A stretch of DNA of 64,000 nucleotides from Planococcus shixiaomingii (lineage in GTDB: Bacteria > Bacillota > Bacilli > Bacillales_A > Planococcaceae): the NCBI RefSeq assembly GCF_030413615.1, contig NZ_CP129236.1:542001-606000 (forward strand), given 5' to 3'. The position numbers and the translations under genes are program-made. Positions 1 through 10,154 of this stretch are shown piece by piece. Under the pieces are notes generated by a model that saw nothing but the letters and a program-made list of their open reading frames with translations, had not been told where the DNA came from and searched no databases. Position 1 is the stretch's first letter, and the number at the start of each line of letters is the position of its first letter.

Positions 1-348
1 TATGAGATGGTGGACAATGAACACGCCTATTATGTGATTGCTGAAACGGACAAGGGCATTGTCGGTTATTGTGGAATGTGGCTTGTGATGGACGAAGCTC
101 ATGTAACTAATATCGCGATACGCCCGGATGAACGTGGCAAAAAGCTGGGCGAGCGCTTAATGATGGCGGCGATTGAAGTCGCCAAGGATCAAGGCGCTAT
201 GCTGATGACGCTTGAAGCGCGGGTCAGCAATCATGTCGCTCAAAATCTTTACCGCAAGTTAGGATTTAAAAATGGAGGCATTCGTAAGCGTTATTACTCG
301 GACAATTATGAAGATGCTTTAGTTATGTGGGTGAATTTTAATGAATAA
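1..348 (+). CDS. rimI: Ribosomal protein S18 alanine N-acetyltransferase, 3' part
   Basis: This is the C-terminal part of a GNAT-fold acetyltransferase of the RimI family, which acetylates the N-terminal alanine of ribosomal protein S18. The reading frame is open through base 1, so the true start lies upstream; the first ATG at 7 is probably internal. Visible are the acetyl-CoA loop region ([15 protein letters not shown]) and the conserved RimI ending (YRKLGF...GGIRKRYY...EDALVMW). The family is about 150 residues long, so about 35 residues are missing. It overlaps tsaD by 8 bp, and rimI-tsaD pairing is the Bacillus arrangement (ydiD-gcp), so co-translation is likely. Confidence 0.93.
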   Translation, partial: YEMVDNEHAYYVIAETDKGIVGYCGMWLVMDEAHVTNIAIRPDERGKKLGERLMMAAIEVAKDQGAMLMTLEARVSNHVAQNLYRKLGFKNGGIRKRYYSDNYEDALVMWVNFNE

Positions 349-1360
349 AGATATATATGTACTTGGAATTGAAACTAGCTGTGACGAAACAGCAGCGTCG
401 ATTGTAAAAAACGGTACGGAAATCGTTTCAAATGTAGTAGCGTCTCAAATCGAAAGCCATAAGCGCTTTGGCGGTGTAGTGCCGGAAATCGCTTCACGTC
501 ATCATGTCGAGCAAATTACACTAGTCATTGAAGAAGCGCTGGATAAGGCCCAGATGACGCCGGACGATTTGAGTGCCGTGGCTGTCACTGAAGGTCCCGG
601 CCTTGTTGGTGCGCTCTTGATCGGCGTTAATGCGGCAAAGGCGTTTGCATTTGCCCATCAATTGCCGCTTGTCGGGGTTCATCATATTGCAGGACACATT
701 TATGCCAACCGGTTGGAGCAGGAAATGGAATTTCCGTTATTGGCTCTCGTTATTTCCGGCGGCCATACGGAACTGATTTATATGAAAGAACATGGCCATT
801 TTGAAGTAATTGGGGAAACACGCGACGACGCAGCTGGTGAGGCTTATGATAAAGTCGCGCGTACGTTGAACTTGCCTTATCCAGGCGGTCCGCATATTGA
901 TCGGTTAGCGCATGCCAGCAATGATGCCGTACAATTTCCTCGGGTGTGGCTCGAGGAAGGGACATATGATTTCAGCTTTAGCGGTTTGAAATCATCCGTC
1001 TTGAATTATATGCACAATGCCGCTCAACGCGGAGAAACCGTGAAGCCAGAAGACGTTGCGGCAGGTTTCCAAAACAGCGTAGTGGAAGTGGTCACTTCAA
1101 AAGCGTTGCGCGCAGCAGAAGAATACAACGTACGCCAAGTGATTGCAGCGGGTGGAGTCGCAGCCAATAAAGGTTTGCGTGCTTCGTTGGAAACGGCGTT
1201 CCAGAAAAAAGGAATCCCATTCTTTATCCCATCATTGCCGCTATGCACCGATAACGCAGCAATGATTGCAGCTGCTGGAACGGTTATGTTTGAAAAAGGA
1301 ATACGCGGAACGATGAAAATGAACGGGCGTCCAGGAATGGAATTATCGTCTTGGACCTAG
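341..1360 (+). CDS. tsaD: tRNA N6-threonylcarbamoyladenosine transferase TsaD
   Basis: TsaD (formerly Gcp) transfers the threonylcarbamoyl group to A37 of ANN-decoding tRNAs, working with TsaB and TsaE in the cytoplasm. The 339-residue protein has the full family length. It opens with the ASKHA nucleotide-binding motif ([12 protein letters not shown]) and carries the metal-binding HHIAGH motif near residue 110, VISGGHTEL, and the C-terminal CTDNAAMIA motif. The ATG at 341 lies inside the end of rimI (8-bp overlap), implying translational coupling. A strong terminator follows directly. The gene downstream is convergent. Confidence 0.97.
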   Translation: MNKDIYVLGIETSCDETAASIVKNGTEIVSNVVASQIESHKRFGGVVPEIASRHHVEQITLVIEEALDKAQMTPDDLSAVAVTEGPGLVGALLIGVNAAKAFAFAHQLPLVGVHHIAGHIYANRLEQEMEFPLLALVISGGHTELIYMKEHGHFEVIGETRDDAAGEAYDKVARTLNLPYPGGPHIDRLAHASNDAVQFPRVWLEEGTYDFSFSGLKSSVLNYMHNAAQRGETVKPEDVAAGFQNSVVEVVTSKALRAAEEYNVRQVIAAGGVAANKGLRASLETAFQKKGIPFFIPSLPLCTDNAAMIAAAGTVMFEKGIRGTMKMNGRPGMELSSWT

Positions 1361-1363
1361 TAA

Positions 1364-1411
1364 AAGAAACGAGTAAAACCAGAAGTTGTTGGTTTTACTC
1401 GTTTCTTTTTT
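1364..1411 (+). terminator. Intrinsic terminator after tsaD
   Basis: A 17-bp stem (AAGAAACGAGTAAAACC and its complement) with a 10-base loop is followed by a run of T. It ends the rimI-tsaD transcript. Confidence 0.9.
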
Positions 1412-1474
1412 TATATATTAATAATTCATTCACGAACAAATTTCCCTACTATTGTCAATAGAGAACATTTGTAC

Positions 1475-1668
1475 TTATGCACAATTTGTGAATAGTTTGT
1501 TAATAACTAAGGGGTATTTGAGCTGATTTCTATATATGGTATAGGCAAAAGGGGAAAACTATGTGGATAACATTTTATTTATCTGTGGATAATGTGGGGA
1601 ACTTAGTGGATAGGCGTTATAATCGGAAAAGCAATGTGGATAAGGTTGTGGGGAAAAATTATTCCACA
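1475..1668. promoter_or_regulatory. DnaA-box cluster between tsaD and the ABC-F gene
   Basis: Four 9-mers fit the DnaA-box consensus TTATNCACA: TTATGCACA at 1475-1483 on the top strand, and TGTGGATAA (the reverse complement of TTATCCACA) at 1562-1570, 1584-1592 and 1635-1643. Weaker matches occur at 1487-1495 (TGTGAATAG), 1605-1613 (AGTGGATAG) and 1660-1668. The neighbours are convergent, so this is not a promoter region for either. In B. subtilis a DnaA-box cluster outside oriC is reported, as I recall, in the equivalent gcp-ydiF gap and helps limit initiation by binding DnaA. The same role is inferred here. The rest of this 360-bp gap shows no gene. Confidence 0.75.
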
Positions 1669-1698
1669 AAAAGGTATTGACCTATATATAGTGAAAGA

Positions 1699-1723
1699 AA
1701 AACGCATACCGAAGTATGCGTTT
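1699..1723 (-). terminator. Terminator of the ABC-F gene
   Basis: On the minus strand AAACGCATAC, loop TTCG and GTATGCGTTT form a 10-bp hairpin followed by a T-rich tract. The stop codon of the ABC-F gene sits in the first arm. Confidence 0.85.
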
Positions 1724-3662
1724 AGCCTTGGACTTGTTCGATTTTTTCTTGCAGTTCGAGCCATTCATCCATTTTTTCTTCATGCGCTGCTTTTAGTTGT
1801 TCCAGCTGGCTTTGCAGTGGAAGCACTTGTTCATGATCTTGGAAGATTTCAGGCTGGCACAACAACTCTTCGATTTCAGCGATTTGTTCATCAAGCTTTT
1901 CCAGCGCCTGTTCTGCATCTTCCGACTGTCGCACCAGCTGGCGTTCCAGTTTTTTTGCTTCCTTGTCGATTTGCGACGTGGAAGCGGAAGCGTTCGTTTT
2001 GGCTGCAGTGGCAACGGGTCCTGCATCCAGCGCTTTTAGTTCTTCAAGTTCCAGTTTCTTTTCAACGTAATAATCATAGTCGCCTAAATAATCGGTGGTG
2101 CCGATTTGCGTCAGTTCGACTACTTTGGTGGCAAGCCGGTTCATAAAGTAACGGTCATGGGAAACGAACAAGATGGTTCCGGGATAGTCCAGAAGAGCAT
2201 TTTCCAAAACTTCTTTGCTGTCCAAATCCAAATGGTTCGTCGGCTCATCCAGCAATAAGACATTGGCTTTTTGCATCATCAGTTTGGCTAATGCCACACG
2301 AGCTTTTTCGCCGCCTGAAAGGGAAGACAGCGGCTTTAAGACATCATCACCGGAAAACAGGAAGCGCCCCAAAATGCCGCGGATGTCTTTCTCGTTGATC
2401 TGCGGATAATCGTCCCAGAGCTCGTTCAGCACCAGCTTATTGCCTTTTAAATTGGCTTGTTCCTGGTCATAATAGCCAAACTGGATACCCGTGCCGTAGT
2501 GGATATCGCCTGCCAGCGGCTTTAGTTCTTTTATGATGGTTTTTAATAGCGTCGATTTGCCGACGCCGTTTGGGCCGACAAGCGCCAAGCTTTCCCGGCG
2601 GTACAGTTTGAACGAAATGTTCTTGGAAACAGGATGTTCGCCATAGCCGATTGCAAGCGACTGGACGTTCAAGACATCATTGCCGCTTTGCTTTTCAATG
2701 GTAAAGCCGAAACGTGCGGATTTTTCATCGCCATTCGGCGCTTCCATCCATTCGGTCTTCTCTAAGATTTTCCGTCGGCTCTGCGCCATTTTCGTGGTCG
2801 AAGCACGCACCAGGTTGCGCTGGACATAATCCTCGAGTTTGGCCTTTTCACTTTGCTGGCGGTCGAATTGCTTTACATCCAATTCGTACTGCTTGGCTTT
2901 TTCGTCCAAGTAGCGGCTGTAGTTGCCGGTGTATTTCTTGACGCGATGGCGTGATACTTCGTAAACGATGGTTACTACTTGGTCTAAGAAATAGCGGTCA
3001 TGCGAAACGATCAGGATTGCGCCGGGATAGTTCTTCAAGTAATTCTCGAGCCAGCTCAGCGTTTCGATGTCCAAATGGTTGGTCGGCTCATCGAGAATGA
3101 GCAGCTGCGGTTTACTGAGCAAAAGTTTCGCCAGCAATAAACGAGTTTTCTGGCCACCCGATAAAGAGACGATGGGTTTATCATAGTCTTCCGGATAAAA
3201 CTTCATGCCGTGAAGGATGGCGCGCGTGTCGGCTTCAAACTGATAGCCGCCGGAATCTTTGAAATGGATTTGCAGAAGGTCGTATTCTTTCAGAACTTTT
3301 TCGTATTGGACAGCGTCATTATAAACAAGCGGATCGGCCATTTGGCGTTCCAGCTCACGCAGTTTGTTTTCCTGTTCACGGAAATGAGCGAAAATCGACA
3401 TCATTTCGTCCCATATGGTGGCAGTCGATTCAAACGTGGACTGCTGTTCCAAATAACCGACAGTCAGCTCTTTTGGCATGATGATATCGCCGCTGTCGTA
3501 AGAAATTTCACCGGATATGATTTTCAGAAGGGTGGATTTGCCGGCGCCGTTGCGGCCTACTAAGGCAACGCGGTCACGGTGCTGGACTTCCAATTTGACG
3601 CCGGACAGAATTTCGTCGGCTCCGAACGATTTATGGACTTGATTTACTTGTAAAACAATCAT
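1722..3662 (-). CDS. ABC-F family ATPase (YdiF-like)
   Basis: A soluble twin-ATPase protein of the ABC-F class, whose members act on the ribosome (translation factors of the EttA/Uup type, or antibiotic-protection proteins). Two ATP-binding halves are visible: Walker A GRNGAGKST near residue 38 and GPNGVGKST near 365, each with an LSGGQ/LSGGE signature and a LLLDEPTNHLD Walker B. A long charged coiled-coil C-terminal extension (about residues 540-646) matches the Uup/YdiF subgroup. An upstream GTG exists, but it lies inside the Shine-Dalgarno GAGGTG; the ATG at 3662 sits 6 nt after that site and is chosen, giving 646 residues. Position between tsaD and rex matches B. subtilis ydiF. No resistance role is visible. 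Confidence 0.9.
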   Translation of the reverse strand: MIVLQVNQVHKSFGADEILSGVKLEVQHRDRVALVGRNGAGKSTLLKIISGEISYDSGDIIMPKELTVGYLEQQSTFESTATIWDEMMSIFAHFREQENKLRELERQMADPLVYNDAVQYEKVLKEYDLLQIHFKDSGGYQFEADTRAILHGMKFYPEDYDKPIVSLSGGQKTRLLLAKLLLSKPQLLILDEPTNHLDIETLSWLENYLKNYPGAILIVSHDRYFLDQVVTIVYEVSRHRVKKYTGNYSRYLDEKAKQYELDVKQFDRQQSEKAKLEDYVQRNLVRASTTKMAQSRRKILEKTEWMEAPNGDEKSARFGFTIEKQSGNDVLNVQSLAIGYGEHPVSKNISFKLYRRESLALVGPNGVGKSTLLKTIIKELKPLAGDIHYGTGIQFGYYDQEQANLKGNKLVLNELWDDYPQINEKDIRGILGRFLFSGDDVLKPLSSLSGGEKARVALAKLMMQKANVLLLDEPTNHLDLDSKEVLENALLDYPGTILFVSHDRYFMNRLATKVVELTQIGTTDYLGDYDYYVEKKLELEELKALDAGPVATAAKTNASASTSQIDKEAKKLERQLVRQSEDAEQALEKLDEQIAEIEELLCQPEIFQDHEQVLPLQSQLEQLKAAHEEKMDEWLELQEKIEQVQG

Positions 3663-3725
3663 ATAGGTCACCTCTATTCTATATCAGTGTAGCCCATGCG
3701 CTGCCTGTACGCAATTAGGCAAGCC

Positions 3726-3754
3726 TTTACATATCGGCTTGGCTAATGTAAGAT
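3726..3754 (+). promoter_or_regulatory. Probable sigma-A promoter of rex
   Basis: A -35 TTTACA (3726-3731) and -10 TAAGAT (3749-3754) are separated by 17 bp, about 40 bp before the rex start. Confidence 0.55.
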
Positions 3755-3794
3755 GAAAGCGATTTAAGACGAGCTCAGGAGGTTGCGAAAGCGT

Positions 3795-4427
3795 ATGTTA
3801 CAAGAAGCAGCAAAAATTCCTCTAGCCACCACAAAAAGACTTCCGCTATATTACCGTTTCCTTCAAAACTTCGCGAACGCCGGACAAAAACGAATTTCTT
3901 CGCAAGAGTTAAGCGACGCTATGAAAATTGATTCAGCAACGATCCGGCGGGATTTTTCCTATTTAGGTGCCTTAGGGAAAAAAGGATATGGATACGATGT
4001 GCAGGAACTTCTGGCTTTCTTCCGGAAAACTTTGGACCAAGACGAAGCTACCAATGTAGCGTTGATTGGTGTAGGAGGACTCGGCAGCGCTTTTTTGAAG
4101 TACAACTTCCATCGAAACCACAACACAAAAATCATTGTGGCTTTCGATTCGAATAGTCCGCACGAAGGCGAGAAAATCAGCGATATTGATACGTTCCACC
4201 CCGATGAAATCGAAGAGAAGATCAAAGAATATGGAATAGAGCTGGTCATTTTGACGGTGCCTTCCCGGTCCGCGCAAGAAGTGACCGACCGTTTGGCGCA
4301 AACGGATATTAAAGGCATTTTGAATTTTACGCCCGTGCGAATTTCCGTGCCAGATCATATACGGGTCCAAACCATCGACTTATCGGTAGAACTGCAAACC
4401 CTTATCTACCAAATTAAGCAACACTAA
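3795..4427 (+). CDS. rex: Redox-sensing transcriptional repressor Rex
   Basis: Rex senses the NADH/NAD+ ratio and represses fermentative and respiratory genes until NADH binds and releases it from DNA. The 210-residue protein has the family layout: an N-terminal winged helix ([20 protein letters not shown] through [21 protein letters not shown]), a Rossmann fold with GVGGLGSAF at about residue 90, and a C-terminal swap helix ([10 protein letters not shown]). The ATG at 3795 is chosen, 12 nt after AGGAGG; an upstream TTG directly touches the ribosome site and is unlikely. It is monocistronic, with a promoter in front and a terminator behind. No Rex operator was noticed nearby. Confidence 0.95.
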   Translation: MLQEAAKIPLATTKRLPLYYRFLQNFANAGQKRISSQELSDAMKIDSATIRRDFSYLGALGKKGYGYDVQELLAFFRKTLDQDEATNVALIGVGGLGSAFLKYNFHRNHNTKIIVAFDSNSPHEGEKISDIDTFHPDEIEEKIKEYGIELVILTVPSRSAQEVTDRLAQTDIKGILNFTPVRISVPDHIRVQTIDLSVELQTLIYQIKQH

Positions 4428-4458
4428 AACCCTTTTCCGTCAGCGGAAAAGGGTTTTT
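4426..4458. terminator. Bidirectional terminator between rex and the CPBP gene
   Basis: A 14-bp stem (AAAACCCTTTTCCG, loop TCAG) has A-runs on one side and T-runs on the other, so it can serve both convergent genes. Confidence 0.9.
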
Positions 4459-4460
4459 AG

Positions 4461-5213
4461 TTATTGCAGATTTTCCATTTGTTTTAGAAAGTCCTGGATT
4501 TTCTCTAAGTTCAATTGAATGAGCATGACATAGCCGTTCAGCATAATATGGGCAATGATCGGTGTAATGATGCTCTTTGTTTTTTGGTATAAGAATGCCA
4601 GGATCGTTCCCGACGTGAAATACACCAGTAAATGCGTAAACTCCATATGAACAGCTGCGAATACAAGCGCACTGATTCCGGCGGCAACAAAGAAATTGGT
4701 CGTTTGGTTCAGTGAGCCGAAGATGACGCGGCGGAATACCAATTCCTCGAGTATTGGAGCGAATAGAACCACCGCCATAATTGTAAGCGGGACGGTTTCA
4801 GTAAGAATGACAATATTTTGGGTGTTTTCGGAGCCTGGTTCGATGCCCATAGCTATTTCAATGTAAGCGGCAAGCGACTGGCCCACTAAAAGCATAAGAA
4901 AGCCGAGCAAGCCCCAGCCGATTGCCTTAGGCAAACCGGCATTTTTACCTTTCCAAATATCAAAAAACTTCCGGTCACGCGCAATGACGATCAAGGTGGC
5001 AATTAACCCGAGAGCCATTGAAATGACCACCAGCCAGCCGGAAGTGGCGATTTCTGCTGCTTTTTTATCAAGTCCTTGGTTTCTGAAATAGTTGAACGTG
5101 GGGACGACCACTAAAATAGGAGACAACTGCACCGCGATAAAAATAAGCAATACATAAAGCGGTGTCCGCTTGGTGGTTCGTTTTGTTTTGGTAGCAGTGG
5201 TATTTGTTTTCAT
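4461..5213 (-). CDS. CPBP-family intramembrane metalloprotease (YdiL-like)
   Basis: A 250-residue membrane protein of the CAAX-protease/bacteriocin-processing (Abi, CPBP) family. About seven hydrophobic segments are visible. The conserved motifs are in order: EELVFRR (EExxxR, about residue 158), FAAVHMEF (FxxxH) and HIMLNGY (third motif), which in this family form the metal site within the membrane. Its position just before groES matches ydiL of B. subtilis. The substrate is unknown; family members process lantibiotic leaders, prenylated proteins or anti-sigma factors. The start is an ATG 7 nt after AAAGGA. Confidence 0.88.
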   Translation of the reverse strand: MKTNTTATKTKRTTKRTPLYVLLIFIAVQLSPILVVVPTFNYFRNQGLDKKAAEIATSGWLVVISMALGLIATLIVIARDRKFFDIWKGKNAGLPKAIGWGLLGFLMLLVGQSLAAYIEIAMGIEPGSENTQNIVILTETVPLTIMAVVLFAPILEELVFRRVIFGSLNQTTNFFVAAGISALVFAAVHMEFTHLLVYFTSGTILAFLYQKTKSIITPIIAHIMLNGYVMLIQLNLEKIQDFLKQMENLQ

Positions 5214-5302
5214 ATCCTTATCCTTTCATCTTCTATTCCTCTTTCTATTGTAGAACTTTCAAAACCTAATCGCAAAGATATGCAAATTCTAAATGTTCCT
5301 GC

Positions 5303-5331
5303 TTGCAAAAGGGAGGAGATTTTATTAAACT
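5303..5331 (+). promoter_or_regulatory. groESL promoter
   Basis: TTGCAA (5303-5308) and TAAACT (5326-5331) are 17 bp apart and lie directly before the CIRCE element, as expected for a sigma-A groE promoter. Confidence 0.7.
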
Positions 5332-5341
5332 GAGAATTGGG

Positions 5342-5368
5342 TTAGCACTCAAGACGTGAGAGTGCTAA
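5342..5368. promoter_or_regulatory. CIRCE operator (HrcA binding site)
   Basis: TTAGCACTC, 9-bp spacer, GAGTGCTAA: an exact match to the CIRCE consensus. HrcA binds it to repress groESL until heat stress. Confidence 0.98.
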
Positions 5369-5405
5369 TGTAGAATATTTAATTTATTTGAGGAGGGTGT
5401 TTCAA

Positions 5406-5690
5406 TTGTTGAGACCATTAGGAGATCGTGTAATTATTGAACTCATTGAAGCGGAAGAAAAAACTTCAAGCGGTATCGTGTTGCCAGGTTCGGCGCAGGA
5501 AAAACCACAAGAAGGAAATGTCATCGCTGTAGGTAATGGACTTATCCGTGAAAACGGCCAGCGCACTGAATTGGACGTCAAAGAAGGCGACCGAATCATC
5601 TTTTCGAAGTATGCAGGCACTGAATTGAAATATCAAGGCAAAGATTACTTAATTTTACGTGAAAATGATATCTTGGCTGTTTTAGCTTAA
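5406..5690 (+). CDS. groS: Co-chaperonin GroES
   Basis: The 10-kDa heptameric lid of the GroEL folding chamber. The 94-residue protein shows [26 protein letters not shown], the mobile-loop region, and the conserved end [18 protein letters not shown]...[12 protein letters not shown]. The start is the TTG at 5406, 9 nt after AGGAGG; the same TTG-TTG opening is used by the B. subtilis gene. An open frame extending back to 5388 overlaps the ribosome site and is not used. First gene of the HrcA/CIRCE-controlled operon. Confidence 0.98.
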   Translation: MLRPLGDRVIIELIEAEEKTSSGIVLPGSAQEKPQEGNVIAVGNGLIRENGQRTELDVKEGDRIIFSKYAGTELKYQGKDYLILRENDILAVLA

Positions 5691-5719
5691 TACTTATTCT
5701 TTCTTAAATTACCTTTGTT

Positions 5720-5745
5720 GATATGGAGCAGAATAGCTCCATATC
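5720..5745 (+). other. Stem-loop between groES and groEL
   Basis: GATATGGAGC, loop AGAATA, GCTCCATATC: a perfect 10-bp hairpin without a T-run, so not a terminator. It may affect processing or stability of the groESL message. Confidence 0.6.
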
Positions 5746-5805
5746 ATTAAGTAAGAAAATATAAACATAACTTATTTTTTCAATAGATAGAGGAGGATAT
5801 TATAA

Positions 5806-7439
<1,634 letters not shown>

Positions 7440-7491
7440 TAACCATGCAACCCTTGATATAACGGGGTTTGTAGGGGGTAAGATTGTAAAA

Positions 7492-7525
7492 TGCTAACTT
7501 ATTGCTAACTTTCGGGTTCCGAAAC
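7492..7525 (+). repeat. Left-end direct repeats (possible integrase arm sites)
   Basis: TGCTAACTT occurs at 7492-7500 and 7503-7511, followed by GTTCCGAAAC at 7516-7525. The same 9-mer pair and the same 10-mer occur near the right end at 27329-27395. Terminal repeats of this kind are typical arm-type binding sites of tyrosine integrases. Confidence 0.6.
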
Positions 7526-7546
7526 AATAAAATTAAGCTTTTGGGG

Positions 7547-7591
7547 AGACCTTTTGTAAGTTCTTTGAACTTATAGGAGGTCTTCTTTTTT
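7547..7591. terminator. Terminator between groEL and the integrase
   Basis: A stem of about 17 bp (AGACCTTTTGTAAGTTC pairing with its partly wobble-paired complement across a TTT loop) is followed by TTCTTTTTT. It lies inside the element and replaces the displaced groEL terminator now at 27485-27522. Confidence 0.85.
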
Positions 7592-7624
7592 GTGCTCTTT
7601 TAAGACTATTTCAGTTGAATGAAA

Positions 7625-8785
7625 CTAGAGAATACCTTTCGTCAATTGACTAAATCTCTTAGAAGTCTCTTCTTCGACATTTTTCGTCATATGAGCATAG
7701 ATGTTCATCGTTGTATTGATGTCTGAATGTCCTAAGCGTTCTTGAATCTCTTTAACTCCTGCGCCAGCTTCAATTAGTAGGGAAGTATGCGTATGTCTGA
7801 AGCTATGAGGTGTAATGTGCTTATCGATGTCCAAACGCTTTAAAAGACGGTTTAAACGGTTGATGACTTGTTTCATGTTTCTTGGGTGTCCGGTATTCTC
7901 TGCAAAAATGAAATTGTTGTCTTGATAAACCATGCGCTGCTTCATCTTTAAAGCTCTTTGTTCAAGTCGATGTTTCTTAAGAAGCGTAAGCAAGTCTTCA
8001 TCCAAAGATATGGTGCGAACGGATTTCTTAGTTTTAGGCGTTAATAACTGGTATCCAGTTTGACCGTTATTAGGATTGTAATAGGTTTTTGTAATGCGCA
8101 TGGTTTTCTTAGTGAAGTCCACATCTGACCATTTGAGAGCCAGCAGTTCACCTAACCTCAGACCGGTATACGCCAATGTAACAAATGACAGATAGTCCAT
8201 GTACAGCCCATACTCTTTTGTTATTACTAGAAAAGATTTCAACTCTCCTAACTCCAGAAACTTCTCCTGAATGTCTTCCTCTTCAATTTCTTCAACAGTT
8301 TCCTGTTTTTTAGGCATTACAAACCCTTCAGTAGGATTCCGACTAAGCAAGTCCTTGCGAATAGCATGTTTGAAAATCATATTTCCAGTTGTGTGAATAC
8401 TGTCGATATAGTTTCTGCTGAATTTTTGGCTAAGAGCATTGATATAGGATTGATACATATGCCGAGTAATCTTCTTCAAGGGAAGATGTCCCCATTCAGA
8501 CACCAGATGCTTCATCGCAATACTCCGTGCCCTTACGCTGCTAATTTTCGCCTGTGTGCCATAGTACTCGGCCCATTCAGATGCAAACTGGCTGAAAGTG
8601 ATTTTTGTTTCATGGATCACTGTGCCTTCTACAATCGCTTCTTCAATTTTGTTTGCAGCCAATTGAGCTTCTTTTTTTGTTCTAAAACCAGACTTTGTAA
8701 CTTGTCTACGTTTTTTAGTTACTGGATCTTGAGCGATATTAACAATATAGGCCCATTTGTCGCCACGTTTATGAATATGTGCCAA
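7625..8785 (-). CDS. int: Tyrosine-type site-specific integrase
   Basis: Catalyses integration and excision of the element at the groEL 3' end. The 386-residue protein shows an N-terminal AP2-like arm-binding region (about residues 1-55: KRGDKWAYIVNI...KSGFRTKKEAQLAANKIEEA), a SAM-like core-binding domain, and a catalytic domain with TGLRLGELLALKWSDVD (Arg), HSFRHTHTSLL (His-x-x-Arg), LGHSDINTTMNIYAH (His and Tyr). The start is TTG at 8785, 8 nt after AAGGAGGTG. It is similar in layout to integrases of ICEBs1/Tn916-type elements. The gene is adjacent to attL, and follows the XRE gene in the same direction with a 24-bp gap. Confidence 0.95.
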   Translation of the reverse strand: MAHIHKRGDKWAYIVNIAQDPVTKKRRQVTKSGFRTKKEAQLAANKIEEAIVEGTVIHETKITFSQFASEWAEYYGTQAKISSVRARSIAMKHLVSEWGHLPLKKITRHMYQSYINALSQKFSRNYIDSIHTTGNMIFKHAIRKDLLSRNPTEGFVMPKKQETVEEIEEEDIQEKFLELGELKSFLVITKEYGLYMDYLSFVTLAYTGLRLGELLALKWSDVDFTKKTMRITKTYYNPNNGQTGYQLLTPKTKKSVRTISLDEDLLTLLKKHRLEQRALKMKQRMVYQDNNFIFAENTGHPRNMKQVINRLNRLLKRLDIDKHITPHSFRHTHTSLLIEAGAGVKEIQERLGHSDINTTMNIYAHMTKNVEEETSKRFSQLTKGIL

Positions 8786-8809
8786 TTACTTTTCACCTCC
8801 TTTCAAGTA

Positions 8810-9715
8810 TTAGTTGTCTAGTAGAATATCAATCATCTGCATAATTCTGGATTTATCTTTAGGAGAAAGGATTTTTCCAGCGTAACTCAAAGAGTGGTCA
8901 GGGGATAGTATATTTTCTAACTTGTTAAAATTACTTTTTAACTGTTCATCATCGTATTTCTGGAAATAAACGTTCCCCTCTTTGTTTATTTTCTTTACTA
9001 CAGAAGGTACCAATAACGTAATTTCTTTCGTAAACGCTTCAGGTTTATAAGCATCGATAAATGACTGATTTGGAGTTTCAGTGTATACAGTTAATAACCA
9101 ATCTCTAAAGTCTCCCACTTCAAAAATTTCGCCTAATTTTTCAGAATGTGTTAATAGAAATTCTGAAAAATAATTTAACTCGTTTTCCTCTTCAGCTTCT
9201 CGGTAACTCGGTGCATCTATACCTAATCGATCAGCCATCTCTTCTATTGTGATTTCTTTGTTGACTCTTAGTAACTTCAGATAATCAGAAGCAGTAGCAT
9301 TAAAAAGAAAAGTGTCTGGAAATCGCACAGCTACTTCTGGACTATCTAAAGGATAGCCGAATTTTTCGGTCATCTCATCTCGCCATCTTATTTCTCTTTG
9401 TAGATGTTGATCATGTTTTCCCATAAATTCTTTTTTGAATTCATCTGGAGCCATTTTAATTTGTTTGCTAATAAACCCGTGATGACTATGTGAAGTATTA
9501 GCATAACCAGCAATTCTTAATAAATCGTAATAGTCTGCATTTAATCCTTCCGCGATTTTTTTAACAATATCAGGGCTTGGGGTATCTCTGCGATGATTTT
9601 CAATCTGGGAAAGGTACGAATGTGAAATCCCAGCATTTTGAGCTACTTCTCTTATAGTAAGACCTTTTAGTAGCCTCATACTTTTAATTTTTTCTCCAAA
9701 AATACTATTTGACAT
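8810..9715 (-). CDS. XRE-family regulator of the element
   Basis: A 301-residue regulator with an N-terminal lambda-repressor-like HTH (about residues 6-62: LLKGLTIREVAQNAGISHSYLSQIEN). A second stretch near residues 148-176 (LLRVNKEITIEEMADRLGIDAPSYREAEE) looks like another, divergent HTH. The C-terminal part is unassigned. It is transcribed away from the excisionase-like gene, with repeats of TTGCAACCAA in the shared gap, so it probably represses its own and the divergent promoter, controlling excision. Start: ATG after GAGGTGAGAGG. It is probably co-transcribed with int. Confidence 0.85.
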   Translation of the reverse strand: MSNSIFGEKIKSMRLLKGLTIREVAQNAGISHSYLSQIENHRRDTPSPDIVKKIAEGLNADYYDLLRIAGYANTSHSHHGFISKQIKMAPDEFKKEFMGKHDQHLQREIRWRDEMTEKFGYPLDSPEVAVRFPDTFLFNATASDYLKLLRVNKEITIEEMADRLGIDAPSYREAEEENELNYFSEFLLTHSEKLGEIFEVGDFRDWLLTVYTETPNQSFIDAYKPEAFTKEITLLVPSVVKKINKEGNVYFQKYDDEQLKSNFNKLENILSPDHSLSYAGKILSPKDKSRIMQMIDILLDN

Positions 9716-9752
9716 TACCTCTCACCTCTAATTTTATTATACAACAATTTGC

Positions 9753-9834
9753 TTGCAACCAAAATAGATATTGCAAACAAAAATTAAATGTAATATACTT
9801 TTCTTGCAACCAAGTTTTGTAACCTTGTAACCAA
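9753..9834. promoter_or_regulatory. Operator repeats in the divergent xre / excisionase gap
   Basis: Direct copies of TTGCAACCAA occur at 9753-9762 and 9804-9813, a variant TTGCAAACAA at 9771-9780, and TTGTAACC at 9817-9824 and 9825-9832. They fill the 135-bp gap between the two divergent genes and are likely binding sites of the XRE regulator. The TTGTAACC form is the reverse complement of the GGTTACAA motif that recurs further right in the element. Confidence 0.6.
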
Positions 9835-9850
9835 AGGGAGGAAGAAGTAT

Positions 9851-10153
9851 ATGTTTAATATTGAAATTGATGAAGAAAAGTTGACAGCACTATATTTGGA
9901 GAAGGTAGAAGAACACCTGCAGGAAATCGAAACTGAAATGTATTTTATGAATTCTAAGCAATTAGCAGCTTATTTAAATCTTTCATGGAATTCTATTTGC
10001 ACGCACTTCTTATACGATGAAGACTTTCCGAAAATTAGAATCGGAAGTAAGTGGTTGTTTAATCGGAGGGAAATTCAAGAGTACATGGATAAATATTACG
10101 AAGAGGTGCGAAATAATGGGGGAGATATTTTGAAATATAACCGGAAAGGGTGA
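9851..10153 (+). CDS. Small helix-turn-helix protein (excisionase-like)
   Basis: A 100-residue protein. After a 30-residue acidic helix it has the MerR-like HTH_17 fold of excisionases and phage regulators: MNSKQLAAYLNLSWNSICTH...FPKIRIGSKWLFNRREIQEYMDKYY. The FPKIRIGxKWxFxRxEIxxYM pattern is characteristic. It is the first gene rightward from the regulator, which fits a directionality factor or a replication-control protein. Start: ATG 9 nt after GGGAGG. Confidence 0.75.
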   Translation: MFNIEIDEEKLTALYLEKVEEHLQEIETEMYFMNSKQLAAYLNLSWNSICTHFLYDEDFPKIRIGSKWLFNRREIQEYMDKYYEEVRNNGGDILKYNRKG

Positions 10154-10154
10154 A

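Noticed and set aside
1634-2146. 170-codon plus-strand frame opposite the ABC-F gene
   Set aside because: Antisense to the ABC-F C-terminal region and starting in the DnaA-box tract; no family likeness.
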